64,000 nucleotides of DNA from Populus alba (lineage: Eukaryota > Streptophyta > Magnoliopsida > Malpighiales > Salicaceae), in contig NC_133296.1 in the NCBI RefSeq assembly GCF_005239225.2, positions 14,508,001 through 14,572,000 on the forward strand, read 5' to 3'. Position numbers and translations under genes: made by a program. Positions 24,435 through 35,589 of this stretch are shown here, piece by piece (position 1 is the first letter of the stretch; every line of letters begins with the position of its first letter). The notes beneath the pieces were generated by a model. It was given only the letters and a program-made list of their open reading frames with translations. It made no database searches and was not told the DNA's origin.

Positions 24435-26247
24435 TCGCACATCACCCGCGCAGCAATTTATTAGCCATTTTTTGTTTGTTAACTTGATTTGGGGTCTTAA
24501 GAGTCGCCATCTAATATTTATTGAGAATTACTAGGAAACCCGAATTTACTAGTCATGGTCGAAAATTCAAGGATAAAGAACTAGTTATGACTAGGAAAAG
24601 TATTAATACCTCTACCACACCCTACATGTAATAAACTCCTTTGTTGTTTAATGTGATTTGAAATTTTAAAATATTAATCAAATTATAAGATTTTAATAAA
24701 TTAATTATTAAATCCCAAATATATATAAAAACATGTTATCACATTATCTTAGAAAATATATCATAATTTTATTTGTCCTTAGATATTTAATCATATTTAA
24801 ATTAAATATTTAATTCTTTTTTATCTTTTTTATTTTCATAATTCAATAACATAAATAAATAAAAATACAAACACACACTTCCACGTCACTTTTTACTATG
24901 TTTTTTTTTCTGTTTCAATTTTTACAACATAACATAAACTAAAAACATTTAATAGAAATTTAAATACATATTCATACATGTAAAAATTACAAAAAAAAAG
25001 TCCCTAAAGAGTCCAAGAACTGCAGAGGAGGCCCTCAGGAACTGTGGAGAAGTGGCGGCGCGTCTCCTCCACGCGCCGCCGCAAAATGCAGAGAACAGGG
25101 GGGCTGTAGAACGGTTTTCCCTCTTTTCACTTCCCTGCCCGTGGTGGCTTTCACTGTGACCTGCAACAGAAAAACAAAAACCACAAGCAGTCGGTTTTAT
25201 TTTGTTTCCTTTGTTTTCAGATCTGCGCCTCTCTCTCTTTTTCTCCGTTTCGGATCTGCTTCTCTCTGGTTGCAGGTCCGGCCGTTGCTTCTCGGTCGGA
25301 GATGAGGCCGCTTCTGTGGGTGCCGGTGAGGAAGACCGTGGGTCTGAGGAGACGGGGAACGGCCCTGCCCGTTCTCTGGTCGAGGGAGATGAGGCTGTTT
25401 GTTGAGGGCGAGGCTGTTCTGTGTTGAGAGGGAAGGACCGATCTGGGGAAGAGAGGGAGCTGTCTTGTGGCCGCTGGAAAATGGCGATGGGGAAGAGAGT
25501 CCCTCTCCGGTTCTGGGAGAGGCTGAGAGTTTGTGTTGATGGCCGGTTATGGGACCAGAAACTGGAAATGGCCGGTTATGGTTTGTTTTGGGGCTAAGGG
25601 GAAGCGAAAACTTGGCTGGCGAGAGGTGAGAGTCTCGTGCTGCAAAGGGGAGTTGGCTTTGGGAGATGACCGCAGGGGAAGGGAAGCTTTTGTTTTTTCA
25701 AAGGGAGGGGCGGCCCTGGATGGAGATTTGCAGAGAGGGTCGAAAGAACATCGGGGTCTTTGTTCTCTGGTTCTCCTTTTTCTTTCCAAGGAAAGGGGCT
25801 GCGGCATGGGATGAGTTTTTTTAGAGGGTGGCGGCTGCAGAGAAAATGAAAGCTTCGGTTTAGGTTGTCAATCTTTGTTCGGTCTCTCCCATCCCCCCTT
25901 TGATTTATTACTGTAGCTTAGTATTTATAGGAGAATTGTTATTAGGTTTTCAAACTAGTCCCCTAACTTTTCTTTTCTTTTATTTTTATAAATTTTAATT
26001 TTTTTTATTTTTTTATATTTTTAAAAGCGAACAATATCAATATCAATAAGAAAAATCAATGATTATAAAATTAACACGTTAAAAGTAGAACACGTTCAAA
26101 ACCTTTAAAAATTTAAAATATTTTGAAATAACGTTGAAAATACTAAAAATAATGTAAATACATTAAAAATATATTTTTTGAGCTTTTTCTTTGATTTTTT
26201 GCTATTTTTGAATTTTTAAAAAATTTATTAAAAATTGGATAGCAACA
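24433..26247 (-). mobile_element. Solo LTR of a Gypsy-type element (1815 bp) with 5 bp target duplication
   Basis: On the minus strand the LTR begins tgttgctatccaattttt and ends gtgatgtgcgaca. These ends resemble those of the LTRs at 2153 and 18406 (tgttataacccaattttt ... ggtgcgaca), so it belongs to a related family. caact is present at 24428-24432 and 26248-26252, a perfect 5 bp target duplication. A conserved U5-like part at 24480-24640 parallels 4085-4220 in reverse. A TATA-like ctataaatac lies at 25930-25921. No internal sequence adjoins either end, as expected after LTR-LTR recombination. Confidence 0.88.
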
Positions 26248-26479
26248 CAACTTATTGACAATTTTCTCTTAAAATTTATTCATTTATGATAACATATTGA
26301 TAGAACACATTCAATTCATTATTTCAACTGGAAACTCAAAAGATATTACAAGTTCAAATTATTATTACAACATCTAGACACACACAATATTCCAAGATGC
26401 TTTTTCATCCCAAACCTTTTTTAGAAAAAGGCGATCCCACAAAATCATGACATCTGTTGATGAAGATCAACCTGGATAG

Positions 26480-29400
26480 TTACTTGGGCTTTGTCCAGAG
26501 ATCACGAAGTTTATGAAGACGAGGAAGACTATAAGTCAGGCACCTCCAATTGTAGACACGCATGAAAAACGAGATGTAGTAGACATAATGCGAGAGCTTT
26601 CCTTCAATAATTTGGTTGACGGATGGTTGAAGAATCCATATAATATAAAGCAATGTTTGAGCAAGGAAAAACACGATCCCCACCACTATAAGGATGGCAG
26701 CGAACAACCCATAAGTGGATCCACCCCATAATGCTATGGTCACAGCAAAAAAGAATGACAAGCACATCATGTAAATAGACCCACCCACCATTAACGATGA
26801 AAACCAAAGTGCAAATGGTGCAAAATTGACATCATTCAAGTTTGTCAAAAGAAGGATTATAGCTGCCACCACAGAGGTATTTAAAGCCCACACATCAAGA
26901 CATAAATAAACATCCAAAAGAGATGAAACAGTAATGCTGTTCAACTCAGTGCGTTATTTTTATCCCTTTGTTGTGGCATCTGTATAGCACCCGCAAAGGT
27001 TACACCAGCAACAAGCACCGCTACAACAAGAAGATTCTGTATCCTGATAGTTATTTCCTGTTTCCTTGGCGGCTTGCCTTGAGTACTAGTGAAACGCTCA
27101 TATAGGGATTTCTCAGGGCGGGCATGGAAGTATAAGATAGATAATGTTGTCATCTGCATAGCAAGGGGAAACAAACTTCATAATAATGAGTTTCTGGCAC
27201 TTTCTCAATCGCATGCAAAAGCGTTGGCCTTGAAATCCTTTTTTTTTTTTTTTAAGAACAAGCACGATTCTGGAATAATTTCTGAATTTTGAAAATAATT
27301 GTATATAATCTAAATTAATCGGCCTTCAAGTAGATGTTCAAAAGAATAGGGATGACTAGAAAAAATATAGGAAAGAAGATGTGTTATATTTACCGTTCCA
27401 TAATAATCAAGCAGCTTGTAGTGCTTTGAATCAACTGCTTTGTCCTGTAAAAAAACATATTTTTAAGTTAATGAATAGAGCTACCTCTTTTTTCTTTCTT
27501 CCCTTCTTTCCTTTTGTGCTATGGCTAGCCAACAATATAAGCCACTGAAACTGATGATCAGCCCATGTTTGGAAAGTAGTTCTTTGAGCTTAGAAGAGAT
27601 AATTAACCTCGATTTTGTGTAGTCAATGTAAGCTTGTACCTTTCCTTGAGAACCAGTCGAAGCGGTCGCCTTTTCTGTTGTAGAATTCTTCTTTCCATCC
27701 TTCACATCTTCTGAATTAACTTCGATCTGAGGAATGAAGACAGAAATCATGAAGCAACGCAGAGCAGATAATTGTACAAATTACATGACATGAGCTCTTC
27801 TGACAAAGGATGATTGAGTCTATCAAAGAACCACTCAACTCAAAAGCTTTAACAGCTAATAGAGGTTTAAGGATACGATTTTATATTATATCTTGAGTCC
27901 TGAATTTCAGTCAGCTCTTAAGAGTGTTAAGTTATATACTCTGTTTCCATTTTTTCATGATATCATCCTTTATTATGTAAAATATGATATCCTTTAGTGG
28001 AATGGAATCCTTGTCTACTTAAAATGTAAGAACATTGTTTTTCAACAGAACTCTCATACCTGGATCTCGTCCGCAGGAATACTGTTCTTTGAATCAAACT
28101 GCTCTCGTTCCTTAGCAAGCTGGCAACAAAGAGGAAGCCCAGAAACCAAAATATTAAATAAATAATACTCTTAAAATATGTACTTTTGTAGCCTCGATAA
28201 ATGATGATCAAATAGCATACCATTTCATCTGTTTTGTTATATTGGTCTACAGCCATTTTAGATTGTTGTTTCGCAACATCATATGGTGTAAAATTTTCGT
28301 TGTTAACAATTAAATTTTCAACGCGTTTGTCACGCACAAGAACAAATGCAGCCGTGGATTGACCATGTCGTGCTGCCAAATGCAAAGGTGTATTCCCATC
28401 CTCATCCATCTCATTTAGCAGTGGTTCTACGATCTTCTGATCGTTTTCGAGTATGTACCTTACCACATTGCCCTGTCCATTTTCAGCCGCTACATGAAGA
28501 ATATTCTGCCCCTTTTCATTGAGGAATTCTTTAGGATATGGGGTAATCTTCAGAAATTCCTTTACTACATCAACAGAGTCATTTTTGCATGCTAGATGGA
28601 TAGGATAGTTGCCTTCACGGTTCCTTTCATAAGCACCATTGAGAAACTTTTGTAAAAGGAACTGAACTCCTTCCAGAAAACCTGCGGATGATGCATGATG
28701 CAGTGAATTTCCCAACTCTTCTTCAGGGAGACATAATAGCTCTGGCTTTGCTTTTTCAAGTTTCTCCAATATATCTGAAAAACAAAAGAAATTGTTTCAA
28801 ATGAATATGAAGATGATAGGTTTGCAACAACTGTCTATATGTAAATCATTTTCTACTGAGTATAGACATTGTGATCACCTCTCTTACGTTGCTCGATGGC
28901 AGCATGAACTGGTGACTTTCCTTTTGGTAGGGCATCACCATCTTCACTTTCTATAGGGAACGAAACTTCTGTTTTCAAGAGATCATCAAGTATCTCTTTC
29001 TTATTGCCGTTCTCAACTGCCAGATATAAAGGAGACCTACCATTCTTGTTGTTGTAATAGGCCACTTCTGGATCTTTGGAAACTAGGAAAATGGCAAGTT
29101 CTTTGTTGCCCTTGATCACTGCATCATGCAAAGGAGTGTTTCCCTTTGTATTTGTCTTCCTCATCAAGCTCGGATTCGATTCCGCAAGAGATTTAATTGT
29201 ATGACTGGCCTTTCCTTCTCTGGCAGCAAGATGAAGGATTGTGTCCTTCTGGCTGTTTTGGATGGTGATTAGAGAAGGAAACGTTTGAGCCAGATAAGAT
29301 GTAATATTGTCACTTCCATAGCTTACAGCTACGTGAAGCAGTGTATTACCGCAGGGTGTGACTAGCTTCTCTGTTAAATGTTGCTCGACACGGCTTTTAA

Positions 29401-29524
29401 AGGCCGCAGTATTGTCCTGCCTCACACACTCATGCAACTGACTATCTATCATTGCATTTGCCATGTGATCTCTCGGAATCGAGTTTTCATCAATGTTTAT
29501 TGCTTCGTAGCCTACGCTAGACAT
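26480..29524 (-). CDS. ACD6-like ankyrin-repeat/PGG-like membrane protein, gene 1 (last exon frameshifted)
   Basis: Proteins of this type are plant membrane proteins linked to defence and cell death. Six exons join in phase: 29524-28879, 28774-28221, 28119-28060, 27726-27640, 27444-27394 and 27153 onward. Exon 1 has five ankyrin repeats (e.g. GNTLLHVAVSYGSDN, GNTPLHDAVIKGNKE); exon 2 has four more (e.g. GQNILHVAAENGQGN, GNTPLHLAARHGQS). The last exon begins MTTLSILYFHARPEK, then one membrane segment, LLVVAVLVAGVTFAGA. The frame closes at 26941 after 536 codons. A second frame to 26480 continues with the expected further membrane segments, so a frameshift separates them. The proline-glycine-glycine signature is absent (IQMPQ instead). 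The start at 29524 is supported by gene 2. The protein may be truncated rather than wholly dead. Confidence 0.82.
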
Positions 29525-29582
29525 GGCAAAAGAAAATATGGTGTTGGTTGAATCAGCTATACGTATCAGACAGCTGGACTTC

Positions 29583-29595
29583 TAATTTAAATAGA
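29583..29595 (-). promoter_or_regulatory. TATA-like box of ankyrin gene 1
   Basis: tctatttaaatta lies 59-71 bp upstream of the start codon. The identical stretch is upstream of gene 2 at 51870-51882, within ~150 bp of nearly identical 5' flank. Confidence 0.5.
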
Positions 29596-29699
29596 CCAGA
29601 AGGAGAGAGCAGCCTTGGCCATGGTTAAAGCAGCATCTAGAAAAGGAAAAGGAAAGGAGGAAAATGTGAACTATATTAGCATGTTTGTATCTTATATTA

Positions 29700-30600
29700 T
29701 TTGATATTGAGGGGGTTTAACTAGTCATACCCTAAGTTTATCCTTTAAAAAATAGTAATTCGAGTGTCCCAAATCACAGAACTAATGAAGGTTTGCATGG
29801 TCCTTAACTTCAAGATCTTAAGAAATTAGTCGAGATCTTAAGAAATTAGTCGAGATTCTAATAAGCTAGCTTGGAAACCCATGGCTAAAAAAACAATGTA
29901 TTTTTTTTATATATTTTCAACAAATCACATGCAACCAATTAATTAAAAATTAAGTAACGTTGCATCTCAATCCAAAAACCAATTAATTATTACCTCTTGT
30001 TTTCTAACAGGTGATTAGAGTGTTATTAGTTTCAATGAATATGAGCCAGTAAAGTATGCATTAATTGCAAAGTTGATGGTGTAAAGTGACAGGAGACTTA
30101 TTCTAAAAGCAATTATTAATTATTAACGGTGAACGAGTAGAATCTTTTATTAATTTTTTAAAAGCAGTATTATATTTTTTTTTCATTGATATTATACCTT
30201 TTAACAGACATTATATTAATTATAGGTATTGTACGCACATATATAGCCATATAATTATTTCAATCAAGAAAAATTATAATTTGAACCATGTGATTTCGGC
30301 ATAATAATATTCAGTCTCTTTTGTTTTTTTTTTCTTAAATGTCACTCTTTGTTACTTAGTTTTGTATTCATATATAATTATTCCTGCCGTCGTTGTATCA
30401 TCCCTAGGTTGTTTTTGCTATCACCATTTTACTATAATATTTCTTTCAAAATGCCTCTCACCCTTCCTATTGTAGAGTGTAATGAAAAAAATAGTGAAAT
30501 CAAGATCTGAGTTTACCCATGAATTAATTTTTAGAAACCACATGGATTAGTGTTCAATTAATTTTTATAAGATACTGTTTATAACGCAATGGGAAAAACT
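29700..30600. other. A/T-rich upstream spacer of ankyrin gene 1
   Basis: No gene recognised. A short tandem duplication of gatcttaagaaattagtcga lies at about 29813-29855. Confidence 0.4.
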
Positions 30601-30601
30601 A

Positions 30602-30843
30602 TAGACAACAAAAAAGCTAATCATCAAATGACAACGTGGGACACAATCTGCATTATTGTGTTCTCTTCTGTTGATGGTGGGGTGGTGTATAGACAACAAC
30701 AAAAACTAATCATCAAATGACAACGTGGGACACAATCTGCATTATTGTGTTCTCCTGTTGATGGTGGGGTGGTGTATAGACAACAACAAAAACTAATCAT
30801 CAAATGACAACGTGGGACACAATCTGCATTATTGTGTTCTCTT
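30602..30843. repeat. 87-88 bp tandem repeat, 2.8 units
   Basis: Units start at 30602, 30690 and 30777 with tagacaacaa and include aatcatcaaatgacaacgtg and ggtggggtggtg. Units 2 and 3 are virtually identical; the third stops after gtgttctcttc. Confidence 0.95.
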
Positions 30844-30844
30844 C

Positions 30845-31640
30845 GCTAAAAATTACAAAATTTGAATTTCATTTTCTGATTTATTTTTTTAATAAAAAAG
30901 TAATTGAGATATTATTTTGTTTTTTTTGTCGATGTTAAATTGACGTATTCTAACGATCTCTAATCGAAGAAAAAAACCTCTATATATTCAGTATGGTGGT
31001 CTTATTAGGTTTCAGTGTTTGGAGTAGTAATAATAAACATAAATAAATAAAATAAAAGTAGCGATTGATTAACTTTTTAGGTGTAAGGACAACTTGGATA
31101 TTTAACACACAAGAAATTAAAAAATAAAATAAAAAAATATGTCAGTAGACAAAAAGGGTGCGTGCAAATAACCTTTTTAAGAATTTATTTTGGTAAATAA
31201 ACTAATTTATATGGAGGCAATTTAGGTATGACTAGAGGTTCTCGAGCACTTTATTAAGAAGGTTTTTTTTTTATATTTTAAAAATATATTAAAAAAAAAA
31301 TTAAATTTTTTTAATTTTAAATTAATTTTTTGAATGTTTTCAGATTATTTTGATGTGTTAATATTTAAAAATAATTTTAAAAATATTATTTTAATGCATT
31401 TTTAAATTAAAAAATAATTTGAAAAACAATCATTACCACACTTCCAATATATGAAATTGCACGTTCTTTTACCTTCAAAAAATACTGCAGTTCTCTTTTA
31501 ATCTACTCAAGGGTGATGTCAAATCTATAGCAAATGCCTTGAACCTATTAATAACCTTATTGATTCAAATTAGAGCAGGGATGGGATGATGTTTGTTGAT
31601 TTTGACCAAGTTGATATCTGAGTGAGGTGTTTTAATTCAG
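30845..31640. repeat. Duplicated spacer, partner 42057-42620 plus 43156-43308
   Basis: Shared landmarks are ttacaaaatttgaatttcat (30850 and 42066), the ggtgcgtgcaaataac stretch, and caagggtgatgtcaaatc (31507 and 43211). The sequence lies downstream of ankyrin exon 6 in both the 31663 fragment and gene 2. It is therefore the shared 3' flank of duplicated genes. Confidence 0.85.
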
Positions 31641-31662
31641 ATTTGTTTTATCCCTTTCACGA

Positions 31663-32129
31663 TCAATGAAGATTCTCATAAGTGCTGTTGAATTCACTCG
31701 AGTTCTTGTTGTGCCTTAATTGTGTAGCACCTGCAAAGGTTACACCAGCAACAAGAACTGTTACCACCAGAAGACTCCATACCATGCTCTTTATTACCTC
31801 TTTTGTTCGTGACATGGGCTGTAGAGTAACGGGGAAAAGCTCAAATAGGGATTTCTTAGGGCGGGCATTGAAGTATAAGATCGATGATGTTATCACCTGC
31901 ATACAAAGGGCAAAAATTAAAAACTTCATTGTTTTAATGAGTTCTTGGCACTTCCTCAATTGCCTTCAAATTCCTTTCCCAGAACAAGTTGAATCAATTG
32001 GGCTTGAACTAGAAGTTCAAAAGATTGGGGAAGAAGAAGCAATAATACCAATCGGAAATACACAACCCTTATTTCGTCCTTTGGTGATGCCTCTTTTGTA
32101 TCTAGCTTATTTGAACCAACTACTTTGTC
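31663..32129 (-). pseudogene. Ankyrin/PGG gene fragment: exon 5 and first half of exon 6
   Basis: Exon 5 (32129-32049, 81 bp) encodes DKVVGSNKLDTKEASPKDE, matching gene 2's 27-codon exon at 49421-49341. Exon 6 starts at 31896 (VITSSILYFNARPKK) and runs through one membrane segment (LLVVTVLVAGVTFAGA) to a stop at 31663. The remaining membrane segments are missing, and the ankyrin exons are not upstream. Both splice acceptors and the exon 5 donor are intact. It is a remnant of a third gene copy, closer to gene 2 than to gene 1 in this part. Confidence 0.85.
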
Positions 32130-32139
32130 CTGAAATATA

Positions 32140-32221
32140 TGTTATATGTTAATATGCAGTGCTTTTTTTTTTTTTTTTTGCGAAGTCACTCACGATATAT
32201 TGTGGATAGGATTTTAAATTA

Positions 32222-32225
<4 letters not shown>
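32140..32225. repeat. Spacer segment, inverted in the sister duplication (52228-52325)
   Basis: gttaatatgcagtgct, a T-run, gcgaagtcactcacg and gtggataggattttaaatta are found here in the plus direction. At 52228-52325 the same series is present as its reverse complement. Sequence on both sides is in the same direction in both copies. Confidence 0.9.

Positions 32226-32228
<3 letters not shown>

Positions 32229-32275
<47 letters not shown>
32229..32275. repeat. (AT)n microsatellite
   Basis: A 47 bp run of AT. It borders the segment that is inverted in the sister copy. Confidence 0.98.
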
Positions 32276-32278
<3 letters not shown>

Positions 32279-33574
32279 TAATCTGCAACTACCATGAATG
32301 TGTCATAAAATATTTAAATGGAAATTTGAAAGTTAATGAGTGTATTTAATAGAATAAATTAAAAATTATATCATTTAATAAAACATAAAAAGAGTTGTTA
32401 GTGTTAAATAAATGCTAAAGTAGAAAGTTGAAAGATACATAAACAAGAAAATATTTGATCTCGTTGCCGAGACAGTTTTTTTTTTTTTATATAACTATAA
32501 AAACTGATTTTCAGAAGAAAAAAAAACAAATTCTATAGGATTAAAAAAAATTATTTAAATTGATTTGAAATAAAAATAAAAAAAGGTATCTACATATTTT
32601 TTTAAAAAACCTTTTTTTTTTTTACAAATGTTTTTATAAAAATCATTGTTTTTTTTTTAATAACAACTTCTATATTTTTTAAATACTAAGGGGCTCAACT
32701 GGTTGGACCATTAATTTATTCTCTAGATATTATCAATTTGAGTATCACAAATCGCAAAGCTAATAAAGATTTGACTGGTTGTTAACTTCAGGGTCTTGAG
32801 AAATTAGTCGAGATTCATGTAAGCTAGCTTGGAAACTCATAATTATATAAAAAAAATATTTTTTTTTATATTTTAAAAAATATTGTTTTTAAAAATTAAT
32901 TTTTTCTTTAATTTTCTTTAATATTTTTAAATTGTTTTAGTGTGTTATGTTTAAAATAATTTAAAATAAATACAATAAATTATTTTAATATATTTTTAAA
33001 TAAAACATAACTTAAAAAACAAATATGTAACACTTTAAAAATCAAATCAAACGATAGTTTCCTAATAACAAACTATAACTTTGTGAATTATCTAAACAAA
33101 CTTGTCGAGCACTCCTAACAATATGTCAGAAACTGATTTTATGACAAATGTAAGGGCGTCTTCTTTTTGTTTTTTCTCTGTAGAGTTAATAGAGTATGTA
33201 AAAATTGTTTTCACCAAAAAAAAAAGTATGTAAAAATTGTTTTTTAAATATTTTTTATTTTTTATAGTAATCTCGGTGAATGAAGAGAAAAATGAAAAGA
33301 GGAAAATAACCTAGGTGTTTATTAAATTAACTTTTTAAAGGTGACAACATACAAAAGGATTTTGAGAAGTAGAGGGATCTGTACTGGGATGCTATCATGA
33401 TGATGATAAGCTGTAATTAAATTGTTAAAATATTAGTATTTATTCTTAAGCATTTCAATGGGTTATTGATAATATAAACCGTAACCTCTAATTTTTCTCA
33501 ATTAAATATCTACTGGTAGTGTTGAGTGTTTCTTTTACCAAAGCTGTTTTGGGTAAATTAAATTACCTACGAGT
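32276..33574. repeat. Duplicated A/T-rich spacer, partner 52384-54377 in part
   Basis: ctgcaactaccatgaatgtg (32283 and 52389) and gatctcgttgccgagacagt (32457 and 52561) mark the left part. tacaaaaggattttgagaag (33351 and 54156) marks the right part, which also occurs at 42690-42850. No gene recognised. Confidence 0.85.
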
Positions 33575-33587
33575 CTGCCTTTTATAT

Positions 33588-33784
33588 ATATATATATATA
33601 TATTTTTTGGTAACCCGGGGTGTCCGGGCCAGCTTACGCGCACCACGACTATTCCCCGGGCCCACTGAACATCCTGCAAGCCCAGTAGACAGGTAAGGCA
33701 CCGCGGGGATGACAAGCTGGTACTCTTGAGGATCGAATCTAAGATCTTCGCAAAGATAAGCTTTGCTGTTTACCACTGAACATC
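33588..33784 (-). mobile_element. tRNA-derived SINE with 13 bp target duplication
   Basis: On the minus strand the element begins gatgttcagtggtaaacagc, which includes an A-box-like tgttcagtgg. An attcgatcc B-box-like motif follows about 40 bp on. It ends in gggttaccaaaaaa and a TA-rich tail. ctgccttttatat flanks it at 33575-33587 and 33785-33797. The sister segment at about 54380-54395 has a single ctgccttttatat, the empty site. Confidence 0.85.
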
Positions 33785-33797
33785 CTGCCTTTTATAT

Positions 33798-35580
33798 TTT
33801 TAGCTATTGTCTGACCAGGTCGTCCAAGAAGCCACTGATGCTGAAAAAAAAAAAAGGAATTAAAGAAGCCACAGATGCTGAATTTTCAGACAATGCCAGC
33901 GAAGTATTATTCGATGAAATCGCTTTCGTTTGGAAAAAGAAAACAGAAAAAAAAGTCTTAGTCTATGCAACTTGCTAGTCTTAAGTCTTTTGTGGGACAA
34001 GAGAATAGTTGTCAATGTCTTGGTCGTTTGGGAAAAAAAAAAAAAAAGAGAAAAGAGAAAAAAAATGTTTTAGTCTATGTCTTTTGTGGACGCGGTCTGT
34101 CTTCGATTTTCTTCCATAATTTCATGTGATGTCAAATCAAATAGTAAGGGATTGGGCAATGTTCTTGCTTTGATTTTTTTATTAAAAGTAATCAAAAAGA
34201 GAATTGATAAATTTAAAATAATAAAAATTATAAAATCCCCCAAATTACCCAACAAGTCCGATTAAAGTAATCTAAAACAGGAAAGAATCATTATCTATGA
34301 AAAATAAATATTTTTTTTATGAAAATGAAATAATAACTCTAAATAATTTATGGCTTAACAAATTTTATTAGGTAATTTGGGGGTTTTAAATTTTATCTTT
34401 TTCATTCATTATTATTTATTTTCCTTTAACAATTCAGAGCATAGATTATTTTTTTTTCTTTTATAAATTAATGGATACTTACTTTGTAATATTTTTTAAC
34501 TTATGTTTTTCCAATTTTCTTCTTCAAATAGGACTCCATTAATTATTTTTTATTTACTTCATATAGGATTTTTCATTGAATTCGAAAATAAATCAAGTTA
34601 TCCAAGGTTTTTTTTATATGTTATTTTTTTTTGTTAAGTTTAGTTTTTCTAAGATATTTTTAAATTAAATTAATTAAATATAAATACGAGATGGATAATA
34701 TTTTATTTAATTTAGTTAATATAAACAAGAAGACTGTTCATGAGATTTCATTGCTGACTCATCGACCACTAAAATAACTCTCATAACTTGAATGTCAATG
34801 ACGTAGCATGGGCCATAGCTAGTGTATAATAAAAGGGAGACGTAACTTTTTTATATAACATTTCAGAGTGCTAATTTTTTTTCCTTTCAACTTTTTGGAT
34901 AATATCGAACCAAGGTAGGATTATAGACAGGATAACCTTTGATGTCTCGGTGGGAAAAAAAGGTCCCAAAAGAATACCAGGATATTTTAGTATTTTATTT
35001 GGCTTTTCCTGAAAGTGTGCAAAATAAATAAAAATAAAATAAAAATATTAACTTTATGCTCTTATTGGATGAAATCGCTTCCGTTTGGAAAAAGAAAACA
35101 GAAAAAAAAGTCTTAGTCTATGCAACTTGCTAGTCTTAAGTCTTTTGTGGGACAAGAGAATACTTGTCAATGTCTTAGTCGTTTGGAAACAAAAAAAAAA
35201 AACAGAAAAAAAAGTCATAGTCTATGTCTTTTGTGGACTCGGTCTGTGTTTGATTTTCTTCCATAATTTCGTTGTCCATTTCATGTGATGTCAAATGAAG
35301 GTGTGGTCGATATTGATGGAGATGGATGTTCTCTTAGATGCTAGGAAGGTACTTCGTCCAGACTCCGACCTTTCATTTCCAAAGTGGGGACAAGATAATA
35401 TTTGTCAAGTTTCGCTTTCCAAGAGCTAATCCCCTCTTGCTTTTGCCAATTTTTAAAGTTTACGACTTGTTTTGATTGATTGTGCAGAACATAAGCGATA
35501 TTTTTAAAAAATATACTAACTTACCCGAACACTGTAATCATGGGGCAGGAAGAAAAGCAGATGTTCTCTTCTCCTCAGCA
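33798..35580. repeat. Duplicated spacer, partner 54396-54840; includes an internal direct repeat
   Basis: gatgaaatcgctttcgtttg occurs at about 33914, 35069 and 54475, each followed by ~110 bp of shared sequence (agtcttagtctatgcaactt). So a block is repeated inside this segment at about 33910-34040 and 35068-35190, while the sister has one copy. A short frame upstream (EATDAEFSDNASEVL at 33880) is shared with 54430 but matches nothing I recognise. An imperfect inverted repeat with ~14 bp arms lies at 34236-34249/34371-34384. Confidence 0.75.
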
Positions 35581-35589
35581 TTTTTTTTT

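Noticed and set aside
25202..25814. G/C-rich open frames of 67-93 codons
   Set aside because: They lie inside the solo LTR and are typical of its transcribed leader; no protein family recognised.
31682..32152. 156-codon plus-strand frame
   Set aside because: It is antisense to the ankyrin exon 5/6 fragment, whose minus-strand reading has splice sites and homology.
33588..33784. tRNA gene
   Set aside because: Box A- and B-like motifs are present, but there is no cloverleaf, and the long body, tail and target duplication identify a SINE.
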